A stretch of DNA of 64,000 nt. Origin: Tausonia pullulans. Its lineage: Eukaryota; Basidiomycota; Tremellomycetes; Cystofilobasidiales; Mrakiaceae. The position numbers and the translations under genes are program-made. The notes beneath the pieces were generated by a model. That model did no database searches, was not told the DNA's origin, and was given only the letters and a program-made list of their open reading frames with translations. The stretch covers positions 434,001 to 498,000 of the forward strand of contig OX637628.1 in assembly GCA_951802195.1 (NCBI GenBank), written 5' to 3'. Positions 12,537-24,264 of this stretch are shown here, in pieces; positions within the stretch are counted from its first letter, which is position 1; every line of letters starts with the position of its first letter.

Positions 12537-12797
12537 GAAGGCGGGCGGGGGGTGGGGAGGGGGTGGTTGGGGGGGGGGGTGGTTGGCGTGGCTGTCTAGG
12601 TTTCTAGATTGGTTTGGTGTCTTTCTTTCTTTTTTCTCCTTTTCTTCCCTACAAAAAACGCAAGCGTAATGATTAGACGGTTTCCAAGGCCGGGTCAGCG
12701 CAAGATAAAATGACGTCGGCGTTCCCTTTCCCTCTCGCAATCCGGTGATCTAATCATGAAAAAATCTGGCTCCCAAACTACTGAGTGACACCCTGTC

Positions 12798-15700
12798 TCA
12801 ACCCGTCTTGACCAGATGCTGCGAGAGCCGCTGTCTCATTGGCCCGGACGGGATGAGCTGGAGCTGAGCTGGCGTGAGCCGCTCCAGGTCCGGGAGCATG
12901 ACGAACTTGGCGAGCGAGAGCTGTTTCGAACGAGCAGACGATCCGGTCAGTCGGTTGATCAGCCAAGTTGGAACTTGAGTCTCTTTCTGCTGCACGACAA
13001 CGCAGACTCACCAGCAACAGCCGAATCCTTCTCAACCTCGCGTCCTCTGGCTCGGGCTTGGCCGGCGCCGCAGGCTTCGCCAACCCATCTTCTGACTTGA
13101 TCAACTTGGCCTCGCGTTCCTCAGCCTGCTCCTCCGCCAGACCCACGAGTTCCTCGCCGATGGCCTCGAGCGTTCGGGCGATCCACTCGGGTCCACGAGC
13201 CACGGTCGGGGGTGGCTCGTTGATGGGACCGCCAGCAGCGACTTGTTGTTGCTGCTGACGCTTGCGCTTGAGCGTCGACGCCGGGATGGTTGCGGCCATC
13301 TCGGTCGGATGGCGGAGGAGGAGAGGGAGGGAGACGGGCAGACGGGCGAGCGTGAGGAGGTGCTGCTGTCGGAGGCGCCGGAGCGGGAGATCCTCGATCG
13401 TCTGGAGGGCCATCGCGCGAAGGGCGGCGTCGGTCATCTTGTTGGATGTCGAGGGGGGAGACAGAGGGGACTGCGGCTCGTCGACGTCCATCGCGGTGAC
13501 ATCCTCCGCCTCCTTCTTGACGACTCCGCTCGCCGTCGCCGTCGCCGTCGGTGGCCCCTCCTTCTCTCCCTCCTCTCCGTGACCTCTGTCCCACAACACT
13601 CTTGCGATCCTCCTCACGAACCCCAGCGCCCCCATCCCAAACACCCCCCTCACAACCTCGTCCTCAATCCACTCCTTCGCCTCCCCCTCGACCCCCCCTT
13701 CCCTGAGGAACATCTCCAAACTCGACGCGTACGCCTCGCCGATGTAACCCCCGTAGGACATCTCCCTCACGCACTCTGCGCCCCGGGCGGCATGGTGCGC
13801 CTGTTGTTGAGCGGCGACGACCGGCCCACGATCGAACAAGCTCGCAGGGAGGAGCGGGTCAATGACGGGGCCTCCCTCCTGCTGCGTCGGCGGTGGGGGT
13901 CTCGCAGGGGGGAGCGGCTCCCGGAGGTACGACTGGAGCGACGCCTGGACAAGCGCGGGAGGCGTGTTGGAGCTCGCGGTGAGGAGAGGGTAGATCCCGT
14001 AGTCGACCGAGTGGGCAGGTCGGTATGGAGGGTTCCGTTCGGCCGCAAGGAGGGCCGCTTGCGCTGGATCATCCTCGTCGTCCTTGCGAGGGGTAGGCTT
14101 AACGTAGGACGGGGTATATCCGGCTGCTCGGGCTCGCCGCCACGAGAAGGCCGGTGGTAGCTCGTCCGACGTCATGGAGGTCGCGTAGCTCGCGATGGAA
14201 GGGTCGAAGAGTGGGGGTGCCCGGTCTTTGCCCTCGGTGGAGGAGACAGCCTTTGTTTCACGGCTGTTGCTGCCGTCTCCAGCGGCATCTGGGGTGGAGG
14301 GCACAGGCGTGCCAGCTCCCTTGGGGGTCGGAGCAGGGGTGGATCCCTTTGGAGTCGGGGCGGGGGTGGCGGTGCTGCCCTTGACTGCGGCAGTAGAGGG
14401 ACCTGCCGTCATTCTGGATGACGACGCTAATGCCGAGACGCCTTCGGAGGCAGAACCAGCGGCGTTTATGGCGAGAAAGTCGGCAGGGAGCGGGAGAATT
14501 TGCGGGGCTGTCGGTGGGCGATAAAGAAAGGTGTCGAGCGTTGGACGGAGGGCCTCGACTATGGGCAGCAACGCGAAAAGAAATGGGTCAGCGCGGACCT
14601 AGACGAGAGATGACGCGACGACGCACGTTCAGACGTGTTCCTCGAGCTGTCTGGGAGGACATGGATAAAGTCTGGGTGTGTCGAGAGTTTGAGGATCTCC
14701 TTCTTGGTCTTGATGCGCTTGCCTTTGAGGTCAAAAGCACCCAAGGTCAGCAAGGGTTCGACCCAGAGCGAACGAGCCAAACTCCACCCACCCTTGGTCT
14801 CCCACCATCCAACAAAGTCCCAGATCTCTTCCTGGAATTCTCTCATTCCCATTCCCCTCAGCTCGCCCTTCTCGTCCATCGGCCCCGGCAGCGGCTTCGC
14901 CGTGCTCGACGAGTCCGCCTGCATCATGACGGCATTCCCGCTCTTCTTGTACGGCCCGCGCTTCTTTCCGAGCTGGCCCTGACCGATCCCACGGGCGGGG
15001 CCGGGCGTACTCGCCGCTGGGGAGGGAGCTGCTGAGGGACCTCGCGTGGCAGCTGTTGTCGAGGGGTTCGACGCGGTGCCGCCGTCCATGGTGGCGTCCG
15101 AGGGCTGAACGGACGGCGACCGCGCCGCGGAGGAAGGCGTCGGGGGTGCGGGGGACTCGAAAGCCGAGGGTGGAAGGACGAGAGCGCGGGAAATGGGAAG
15201 GTGGCGGGAGAGGTAATTGAGGAGCTTGGTTGCATTCGAGTAGACTTGGCTCGAGGGGTCATTGAACGTGTGGCAGTTGTTGAAGATGAGGAGCATGTCG
15301 TGCTTGAGGGAGGCATTAGCATGCATGCAACGTGCCCAGCGCCAAATTATCTAACTCACCTCGAACGAATCAAAGTCATGGTACTCGCCACGCTCGAGCT
15401 TGGCCTGGACGGTGGTAAGACACATCGGCTCCTTGATGATGGAGCTGTAGCCGGGCGCAACTTCATCGGTTACTGCAGAGGATGACTTGGTCAGGATTTC
15501 GGACTCCCGGCCTAGTTTCGCTCTCCAAAGGCGAGCAAAAGCAATCGCCGAGAGGAAGACAAGGGATAGGGAGAGTGACGCGTCCCACCGAAACGGGAAA
15601 GCGCGCCCTCCCCATTCAACTCGCCGTTCTCCGTCGCGCTATTAGACAAGCACTCACCCGGGTCAATGAAGAATCCATACGAGTCTCGTCTACCATGTGG

Positions 15701-16237
15701 GGCCATCAGCGACACTGGATGGGCAAATTAGAAGGACCAGGGGACGACTCACCGAGTGACTTCTCTCAAGAGCTTCTCGCATACCTCGGGCAACGGCATC
15801 TGCTTCTTGCCGTTCACAAGCAAGCTCCCTCCTGCCCCTCCCATCCGAAGCTTTACCCCACGCCCAGCAGCAGCAGCAGTCGAGGGTGTGTTCGTCCCCC
15901 CCGAGTCAGGGCCGTCGTCGATGGTCGCGGCCGTGGACGTATCGAAGGGCGAGGTCTGTCGGGTGCTGCTGCTGGCGGGCGAGGGCGAGCGGGTCTTCAA
16001 GGCAACCGAGGGCGCTCTGAAAGGCTCTGGAGAGGAAGGAGGAGGTGGTGCTGGTGGTGCTGGTGGCCGAGGGCGAGCATTGAGGGTGAGCTTGACGGTG
16101 GTGGAAGAGGGAAGGGGGGGAGGTGGAGGAGGGGGGGAAGAGGCAAGGCGAGAAGGCGGGGACGACGGGGTGGGCGTCGAAGGCGAGGACTCCTGGTTCC
16201 TGTTCAGGGACAGCTTGAGCTTGATCTTGAGCGGCAT
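12798..16237 (-). CDS. Bromodomain protein (BRD7/BRD9-like)
   Basis: Bromodomains read acetyl-lysine on histones; this is a nuclear chromatin factor. Six exons fit exactly in phase: 16237-15753, 15689-15658, 15472-15360, 15302-14627, 14558-13012 and 12920-12798, giving 991 residues. It starts MPLKIKLKLSLNRNQ. The bromodomain spans about residues 150-245: LPEVCEKLLREVTRRDSYGF, FIDPVTDEVAPGYSSIIKEP, then FNNCHTFNDPSSQVYSNATK. Asn224 in HTFN is the expected acetyl-lysine contact. The usual PMD motif is PMC here. Downstream are a Lys-rich KKRGPYKKSG patch and a conserved-looking block around EIWDFVGWWETKGG. Acidic and Pro-rich linkers fill the rest. The single bromodomain and overall layout suggest a BRD7/BRD9-type remodeller subunit, but that subfamily call is inference. 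It converges with YPP1 across a 261-bp gap. Confidence 0.8.
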
Positions 16238-19074
16238 GTCCCTTCGGTCGTCGGCGAGCGACGTGTCGTGTTGGCGAGGGAGGGAGGGACGCGACAAGTT
16301 CAGTGCGCAATGCCTGCAGTCGTTCGCGGGCAAGGGCGAGCAAGCGAGAGGGGACGAAGCCGCGAGACGACGCCCTCCAAGCCACACCGCGATTCGAAAA
16401 TCCGACCCTTGTTAATCCGGCCGCCGCTCATACTGACGCCGTCTGAGACGCTTCCTCAAAGACTGGGCTACCCTAGGTCCGTTGCCAGCAAGCCTGCGTG
16501 CTTCTATCTTAGAGTGGATAAAGAAGGGCCTGTCATCCGCTAGCATCGCTGCTCCTCTATGCCTGCCCGCACAATTGCTATGAGATTCTCTTCTAACTTT
16601 TACTGAGCGACAAGGAGAGCTCAAAGCCAGGAACAAAGACAATCATCTTCCGATGGAGCAGCAATCGCGATGGAACTCACCTTGCGCGCTGATATCTAAG
16701 TCTGTCTCCCTCACTCGCGCCAACCACCTCATTTCCCTGAATTACGGACAATCAATGCCTCCACAGGCAGGCCCCGTACTTGGCCCCTCGCTCTATCAGC
16801 TGGCGTACGAGGAACACGACCTTGGGAATATTGCTGGTGGTTCCAACTGCAGCCTCCATTCCCTCATTCAACTTCTCGTCAAACAACTGGAGACATTGCA
16901 ATCGAGGGAAGGCAATGCGGGCCAGGAGGCGCGAAGTCCTAGAGAGACCTTGAAGACTCCCTGAAGCAGCAACTCAGTACGGGGGTAATGAAAGGCTCCC
17001 ATAGCTCGACCTATAAAGTGAGGATCAGCTTAAAGGGAGAATCGTCGTCGATGAAAAGAGAATCGGTAGAAATCAAGGAGACTCGACGGGAAGCACAGGG
17101 AAGATCCCAAGCTTGAGCAGACGCGAGAAAAGGCAGGACCCGAGCGTTTCGCGAACGAAGTCGAGGAGGGTTGGTGTCTCTTCGATTGATCTCACGAGCG
17201 ATGCGCGTTGCTTGAGTGGCTGAAGATGCTGTAGATATAGGATGAAGGGCGATCTACTGCCAGCGACGCGTGCTGTCGGTCTGCCGAATCCATTGGAGAG
17301 ATCGCGAAGAGGCGTGAAGGAGGACGACGACAGAATTCACGAGCGCAGCATACGCGACAGCTGCTTTACAGGTAGCACGTCTGCCTTCGCCCACGATCTT
17401 TCAAAGGACAAGATTGACAAAGTCATGGGGGAGGCGAGGAGCGGCAAACTTTTCGAGTCGACGGAGGCGTGGAGTCTTCAGCATCCAGAAACTTGGACAG
17501 AAAACCGGTTGGGACTCAGGAGCTCGCGGCTGACTTGGTGGGAGACAGGGCGCAAGAGAGCAGGCGGACGGACGTAGAGGAGATACAAAGGGAGTCACTG
17601 CCGCCTGAGGTCGACTCTGCCTGAACTCACGACCGCCTTGAAGACGCGTTGGCGTAGCGGGCTTCTCTCACGATATCACGTTCAACCTTAAGCTGGTCGC
17701 TGTATGATGGTCGTCAAAATATGATGCTAAGAAATGACTCATATCTCTAAAGATGATCCTTAAAATGCCCATTTCGCGAGTCGGTGGCAGCTCACCTGCG
17801 TTTTCATTTCGGAGGCAAGATCGCACTCTGAACCCGGCTGAGAAAGTGAAGACGACGGCCACGTTAACGGCCCCCGATTGCGATATGACAAGGATGCTCA
17901 CTCCCCGTGATGACGGCCGCCGACGTCTCCTTTTTTCCGCTGCTGACGACCCCCGGTTGTTCTCCGACTCCTGCGATGCACTAACTCCGATCCCCCCTTC
18001 TCTTTTTGCTTGCTTGTCTGACCCGATTGCCTAGCGGTCTTCGGTGAGCGATGGCTGAAGCGTGGGCAAAGACAAGCACTCGTTGCTCGCTGCCGCCAAT
18101 GAAGAAGGCTCCGGCTGGCTCCGGCTGGCTGGGCGGAGTCGGCCGATCAGACACCGCCCGTGCTCTCGAGCGAGCACCGCCTTTTCCCCCTTGCGGGCTG
18201 AGATCAAAACAAGAACGGCCGCAGTTGAAGCACAAGACAAGACGACCAAGCTGTGCGGGGGACAGACCATCTGTCGGGGCGACTTGAGCGCGGCGCGAGT
18301 GAGCGAAGAAGAGTCGGGGGCGACATGTGGGTAGGCCGCACGACCCTCACCATCCGACAACCACTTGCTGTTGCCTTTTTCGACGCTTCCTCCCCCGGCC
18401 ACCTCATACAACGGCCCGTTCCCCCTGACGAAGGAGCACACAGCTCATATATAGGCAGATTCCCTGGCAGCACTCTCAGCGATGGACCTTTTCCGGCGCA
18501 AGAGGTTCGTCGGCGGACTTTCCGGCCTCCAGGTCCTCGGACCTTCTCGTCGTCTCTCGTCCCCCGTCCCCTTTGATCCTCCCTTTCTCGCTTGGGCGAG
18601 GGACTGGTGAGAACGGTTATGCTGGGAGACCGGCACTTTCCTTCCGGCTGCCAAAGCGACTTCAGACACGCCCACCATCTCGGTCTCTGTCTTCTTGAGG
18701 GCTAGAGCGCGATGCGCCGACGAGAAGGGAGGGAGAGGTGATGGCTGGGATCATGTCCGACCCTTGCTTGCCTTCTTTGACCCGCTTGCTTGGCCCATCG
18801 AATGCAGTCGTTTCCAAGCCAGACGAGTGCCCTGCAACGTCGCTGACACCTTGTCTTGCTTCCTCGGTCTTCGGCGCTATCAACAGCAACACGGGCATCA
18901 ACGCCTCGGCACACGCGTCGCACGGCCCCGCTCTGAGCGGCTCGGCCGACCTTTCAGACCAGACGATCCATGGCGAAAACTTGTCTCGGGTAAGTTATCT
19001 CTGAAGCCCAGACCTGTTTCTCCTCTCCGGTAGGAGCTAGAGGGAAACTCCTGGAAAGGAAGGGCGATCATCGC
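16238..19074. promoter_or_regulatory. Long divergent intergenic region
   Basis: About 2.8 kb between the divergent bromodomain and RasGEF genes. No domain-bearing frame was found. Near the RasGEF end, GTAAGT at 18990 pairs with a TAG acceptor at 19033, a probable 44-nt leader intron. The RasGEF frame stays open upstream of its ATG to about 19030, so an extra upstream coding exon is possible. Several short upstream open frames lie in this leader, for example a 42-codon frame at 18482. No transposon or RNA gene was recognised. Confidence 0.4.
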
Positions 19075-22000
19075 ATGTCCCCGCCCCTCGTTTCGCACTC
19101 CGAGACTCATGCCCACCGTCGTTTGCTTTCTCGTGCCCCTCAGGATCCCCTCTCGGACAGGTCCGCGACCTCGACGCCGCCAGCGCCCCACGCTCCTTCT
19201 CTTCCTCCAATCAACCTCTCGCCGTTCTCCTTTCAACAAAGCTGCGAGACCGGTGGGGGGGCCGACGCTCCTTTTACCACCGCACCCGGCGTTGCAACTT
19301 CAACGCAGCAGCAAACCTCTTCCCCATCGCCGATCTCGCGGGAGCAGTACGGAGGGACACGCTCCCACTCGCTCTCGAGCAAGCGATCCCGTACGAGCTT
19401 CTTTGATTCGTTTGGCCCGTCTTCCTCAGCCCGAGCAGCGACGGCCGCAGCTGCCGCTGCCTCTGTCTCAGGTGGAGTCAGTCCCCAACCGATGGTCCGC
19501 TCCGTGAGCTCTCCCCAAGGGTCGCTGCCCGTTCTCTCCCCCCACCTGCAGCATGCCCAACGGGGGGATCGCAACAACGGCTCACCTTCGTTGCCCGGGA
19601 ATCCCGGCAAGCTTGAGGCGGATGAGCCCCAACAGTACCCGTCTCAGCCGCCCCATCCTCCGCCGCTACCGTCGTCGTCGTCGTCGTCGTTTTTTCTCCG
19701 CAAAGCGGCCTCAATTGACTCGGCCCTCCATCTCGGAGGAGGAAGACCCTCGAACCGACTTAAGCCGTCAAACTTCTTCCCGCAGGGCCTCTTGACACCC
19801 GGAGGAGGAGGCTCTAGGGGGGCCGTTGCCGCTCCTGCGACGGTCCCCCTTGAACAACGATACCTCGCTGCGCAAGCCGCCACCCCTAGCTCGAGCTCGA
19901 GCTCGAGCCAGAGTCATCGGCGACTGCTTCGGACGAGTCGGGTTGGGCAGTACAAGAAGACGGCGTCATCGCCGACGGCTTCTACCCTCAGTCTCGCGGC
20001 TATTGCTGCTGGGAGGCCGGCGGGGGAGGAGGATCGGGGCAGCGATGTTGAGTACGAGAGTGACAGTGATGAGCTTGAGCGTGAAGACGTGGACGAGAGC
20101 GAGGAAGAAGCCGTTCAGGTCATCTGGAAGCGGGTCCTTAGTGGGGAGGAAGATGATGACGATGAGGACGATGAGGATGATTCGGATGACCTCGAGGATG
20201 ATGAGGAATGGATCACCGACCCCACAACAAACACGGCGGCCTACACCTCGGATGCCGACTCGCCCGCGGCCTACTTCCCCTCCGCCTCGATCCCACGGAC
20301 GACCTCGTCATACCATCGAGATCCCTCGCCCGATCGGATAACGGGTAGCGGCAGTGGCAACGGTGACCTGGACACCCTGCCGCTGGCGGCAACTCCTGCT
20401 ACCGCGAGCCGGTCGAGGAGTAGCAGCAACAGCTTCCTGAGTTCCAAGGGTAGCAGGCAGGCAAGCGGCGCGCCAGAGACTGGCAATGGCGCCCTCATTT
20501 CTTCCTTGGCATCCTCTGAGCGGCTGGAACTGGAGGGGAAGGTACGTCCTTTTTTTCCATTGCGATGCTTCGCCTCTTACCGACCTGTTATGATGCTCTT
20601 AGGAAGCCAAGCAATCACGGGAGCCCATGTCAGTCGCCGTTGTTGGAAACCGCGGAGCTGGAAAAACGACACTTCTCAAACGGGCGTTCCGCGGCTGGGG
20701 CCTGACGGAATCGGTGCTGATGGGGAAGCCTGGAGCGACCTGTACGTGTTTGCAGCTTTCATTTAACTTTGTTTCTGCTCTCGCTAACCCTTAGTTCGCA
20801 GACGAACGTCGCTCTGCGCGGCCGATGCTCAAGAACGACTCGTACCACCGAGTCACAACGTACGAGCTCGATCTGTCGATTCTCCGCCTCGATAATGACA
20901 TCGCCAATGGCTTGTCAAACGGCGGCGGCTCCATCGGGTGGCCAGAGGGACTGCCATCATTTGAGGCGCTCATCCTTTGCTATGACGCCGGAGACGCTTC
21001 GTCCTGGGCGGGCTGCGAGGAATTCTACCGTGCCTTTGCTTTCCTCTTCCCTGGTTCACCGTTTTCGTAACTGACAGGGCGCCCTTGCTCGCTACAGGCT
21101 TCCGCGACCACTCTCTCCCTCTACTCGTCTTTGCGTGCAAGAGTGCAGGTGTTCCTCGCCCCGTCGAGATCTCACCGGCAGACGTCCTCGCCAAAGGCTG
21201 GCGTTTTGTCGAGTGCTCTGCCGAGACAGAGGGCAAGACGCCGCGGATCCACCAAGGCTTTTCCTTCCTCCTCCGAGAAGCCCATAACAAGCGATACGGA
21301 TCGTACAGTGTGTGACATCTTCATCATTTGACTCGCTTCCGTTTGCTGACCATTCCGATCGCTCGCAGGCCCTCAGCCTCACGCCCAATCTGACCCAATG
21401 GCAGCTTCAAGTCCCTCCGGCACCATCCCGCCGTCCACAAGCGCGTCCGCATTCACGCCTATGACGACAATCTTCTCCTCGGGCTCCTCTACTCGACTTC
21501 GAAGCTCCTCCACCTCGTCCTTCTCGCATATCTCCAAGCCGTCCAACAGCTCGAGTCTCTTCTCCCCGGACTCACAGCAGCTTCTGGCCGATGAGGTCCT
21601 TTGGCAACCAGACGGCGGAACGTCGTCGGTCGCTGCCCTGAGCCCGACGGATGGCGCGGCGGCCGCGACCATCTCAAGGATGACGGAGGGCGATGAGAAG
21701 CTGGCGTACAAGGGGAAAGAGTGGGAGAAGTTGTTGACCTCGAAACAGGTTAAGATGACGAGGAGGGGGTCGAGGTCGCCGGACGGGGAGAGCAAGCCCA
21801 AGATCCCGAGGTATGGGTGAGTCGTCGAGTGACCGATAGTTGCGGTCGATTTGCGGGAAGCTGACGATGAAGCACCCCTGACCTCGACACAGCAACGGGA
21901 TGGGCACGCTGCGCGACATCGTCGGCTCGCTGTTTTTCAATTTGGTGACCAACAAAGGTCCGTTCTACCTCACGCCTTCTATCAAGGATGAGTCTGATCG

Positions 22001-24037
22001 GGCAATCGCACCTCAGACCCGTCTTTTGCCCCAACCTTTTTTGCCTGCTACCGTCGTTTCGCTCGCCCTTGCGGGGTCCTCGCTCTTCTGAAAGAGGAGT
22101 TTATCATTCTTGACTCGAAGCATCTCCCTGGGACCTTTGCCCAGCTCAAGTGAGCATATGGCATCATCACGCGTCGGGTGCCGGTCCCCTGACTCACTGG
22201 CCCTTCCTCTAGGCTCTGCGGTGGCCTCAGCTTCTGGATCAAGCACTACCCGAACGATTTTGCCGGCGCTCCGAGCCAGGAGATCCTTCGTTCACTCTTC
22301 CAAATGATTGGCAGCCGCATACCGCTCGCGTACCACGCCGGCGTGCTCCTCCCCTTCCACCGTGAGTTCGACCGGCTCGTGGAGGAGCGACTTTCCTGGG
22401 CAAAGTCGGACAACGACGATGAGTCTTCCTTCCCGGGGTCGACTGTGGCCCCGTCCCCTGTTGAGTCCAACGGCCGACCCGCGTCTCTGAGGACCATCCC
22501 GACCGAGGTCTTCGTCCGGACGACGAAGACGACGACCATCGAGAGTAACCCATCCTCCCCCGCGCTCTCTTCAAATCCGTCGACGATCGGCTCCCGGCTT
22601 GCTTCGATCCACGTCAACCGCGGCCGCAGCGATTCGGATGCTTCACGACGGACCACCAACTCATCCGAGGGCGGCTTTTCCGGCAGTGGTCCCGCGAATA
22701 GCAGCGGAGGCACCCCTTCTCCTCAGCTATCAACGGAGTTCACGTCTCCGTCGCTCAAGTCCGGCTCGCGCGGCTCGGGCTCGGCAGCGGGAGCCTCGAT
22801 ATCTTCGAACGGCTTGGGAGGAGAGTCCGGCGGCAGTGGAGGAGATCCTTGGACATCCAAGGCTCTCGAGCGTATTTACCAGCGATTCATGGACACTCCG
22901 ATCCAGGTCATCGCGGCCGACATTACGCGGCTCGAGTGGGCATATTTTGAGCAGATACAGGTGAGAGCCACCTTCGCTTCGAAATATTGCACTCACTGTA
23001 GCTAACAATTTGCTTGGAACTCCTAGGCCCGCGATCTCCTTACCCAGACTTTTAGCGGAGGCAGCGATGGGGACGAGGACCACATCCTCCGCCAATTCAG
23101 CAAGCACTTTAACGACCTTACCTCACTGTGAGCATGCCTCAGTCCCCCCTCGCCAAAGACGCCGCTCGTCTGACGCATTCTCTCCCCAGCTTCGTCCTCC
23201 TTGTCCTCTCCCAGCCCAAGATCAAGGCTCGCTCGGCAGTATACGAGAAGATCGTTCATGTCGCGCATCTCCTCCGTCAGCACAACAACTACATGGCCCT
23301 TCTTTCCGTCATCTCAGCCATGTCGGAGATCCCCGTCGATCGGCTCGCGCTCACGAAGGAATCGGCGAGGGACGCGCTTGAGCGGACCGACCCGAAGCAG
23401 TTTACTCGGTTCTTGAGCCAAAAGCTACTCGTTAGCCCGAAGGGCAGCTACAAGTGAGTCCGGCTGGTACTGAGGCTTCCATAAACGCGGATGGCTGATG
23501 ACTCCGCTTGCCAGGCACTACAAGATGGCCGTCCGGGAGGACGAACGTCTTCAAAAGGCGACTATCCCGATGGTGTGCGTCTCTGATCGGTTCTCCGGTC
23601 CTCGGCTCCATCAACTAATCGCCTTACTCCCTACCTAGCCCCGCGATCTTCACCGAGCTCAACGCCGTCAAAGAGTCTTTCGGCCGCTCGAATCGCGCCC
23701 AGATCGAGCGCGGCCACTTTCCCGAGGGACTCATCAATTGGCGCGAGTACGAAAAGTATGGCGAGGTGTTCGGCGCTGTGGCGAGGTACCAGCTTCGCGG
23801 ATGCCCTGTCGTGCCCAGCGCGTCGGCCAACACGATCGTTGAGATGCTGAGGCTCAAGCCTGAAGTCGATGAGAAGGTAAGAATGAAGTGGGCGTGCATT
23901 CGTCCGGCCGAGATGAGAGCACGCTGACGCTTTCGTTTCAGGCTCTCGAACGCCGCAGCCAGGCCCTCGAGGGTAAGGACGACTTGAACTATAGCATTTT
24001 CGTTGGCGCTTTCAAAAAATTCACTCAGCGTCATTGA
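19075..24037 (+). CDS. RasGEF protein with an internal Ras-like pseudo-GTPase domain
   Basis: The CDC25-type catalytic domain should exchange GDP on a Ras or Rap GTPase at membranes. Thirteen exons fit in phase: 19075-20541, 20603-20741, 20802-21029, 21098-21307, 21369-21816, 21893-21957, 22095-22149, 22213-22960, 23027-23127, 23190-23453, 23515-23574, 23639-23876 and 23942-24037, giving 1,372 residues. Residues 1-480 are Ser-rich with an acidic run. Residues about 498-700 resemble a small GTPase: P-loop GNRGAGKTT (504-512), FEALILCYDAGDASSW, LPLLVFACKSAG and VECSAETEG. A RasGEF_N-like segment starts near 831 (GTLRDIVGSLFFNLV). The catalytic domain spans about 1095-1370: TPIQVIAADITRLEW, HNNYMALLSVISAMSEIPVD and AIFTELNAVKESFG. 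The GTPase-like part lacks DxxG and has CKSA in place of NKxD. The start could lie further upstream. Confidence 0.83.
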
Positions 24038-24264
24038 AGGAGTTCTGTCTTTTTCCCTCCCCTTGCTTCCTATGCTTTTCCCCATCCTACCTCATGCTTT
24101 CCCTCTTCCTGCTAGATCATGCACGCGCGTCACGACCCTCTTCACGACATACACCCCTGCCCATTATCGTTTTCGCCCGTTTTCCTCTCTTCCCACCCTT
24201 TCTTCACACAAGAATATGACCTGCCCCTCTCAAAAGAAAAGAAACCCAGGAGTTCATTCTATAC

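Noticed and set aside
15482-16543. 353-codon plus-strand frame
   Set aside because: It lies antisense to exons 1-2 of the bromodomain gene, whose exons join in exact phase. It is a shadow of that coding sequence.
19075-20541. Acidic run and repeats in the RasGEF N-terminus as a separate gene
   Set aside because: The exon splices in phase into the P-loop exon, and no stop or independent domain separates them.
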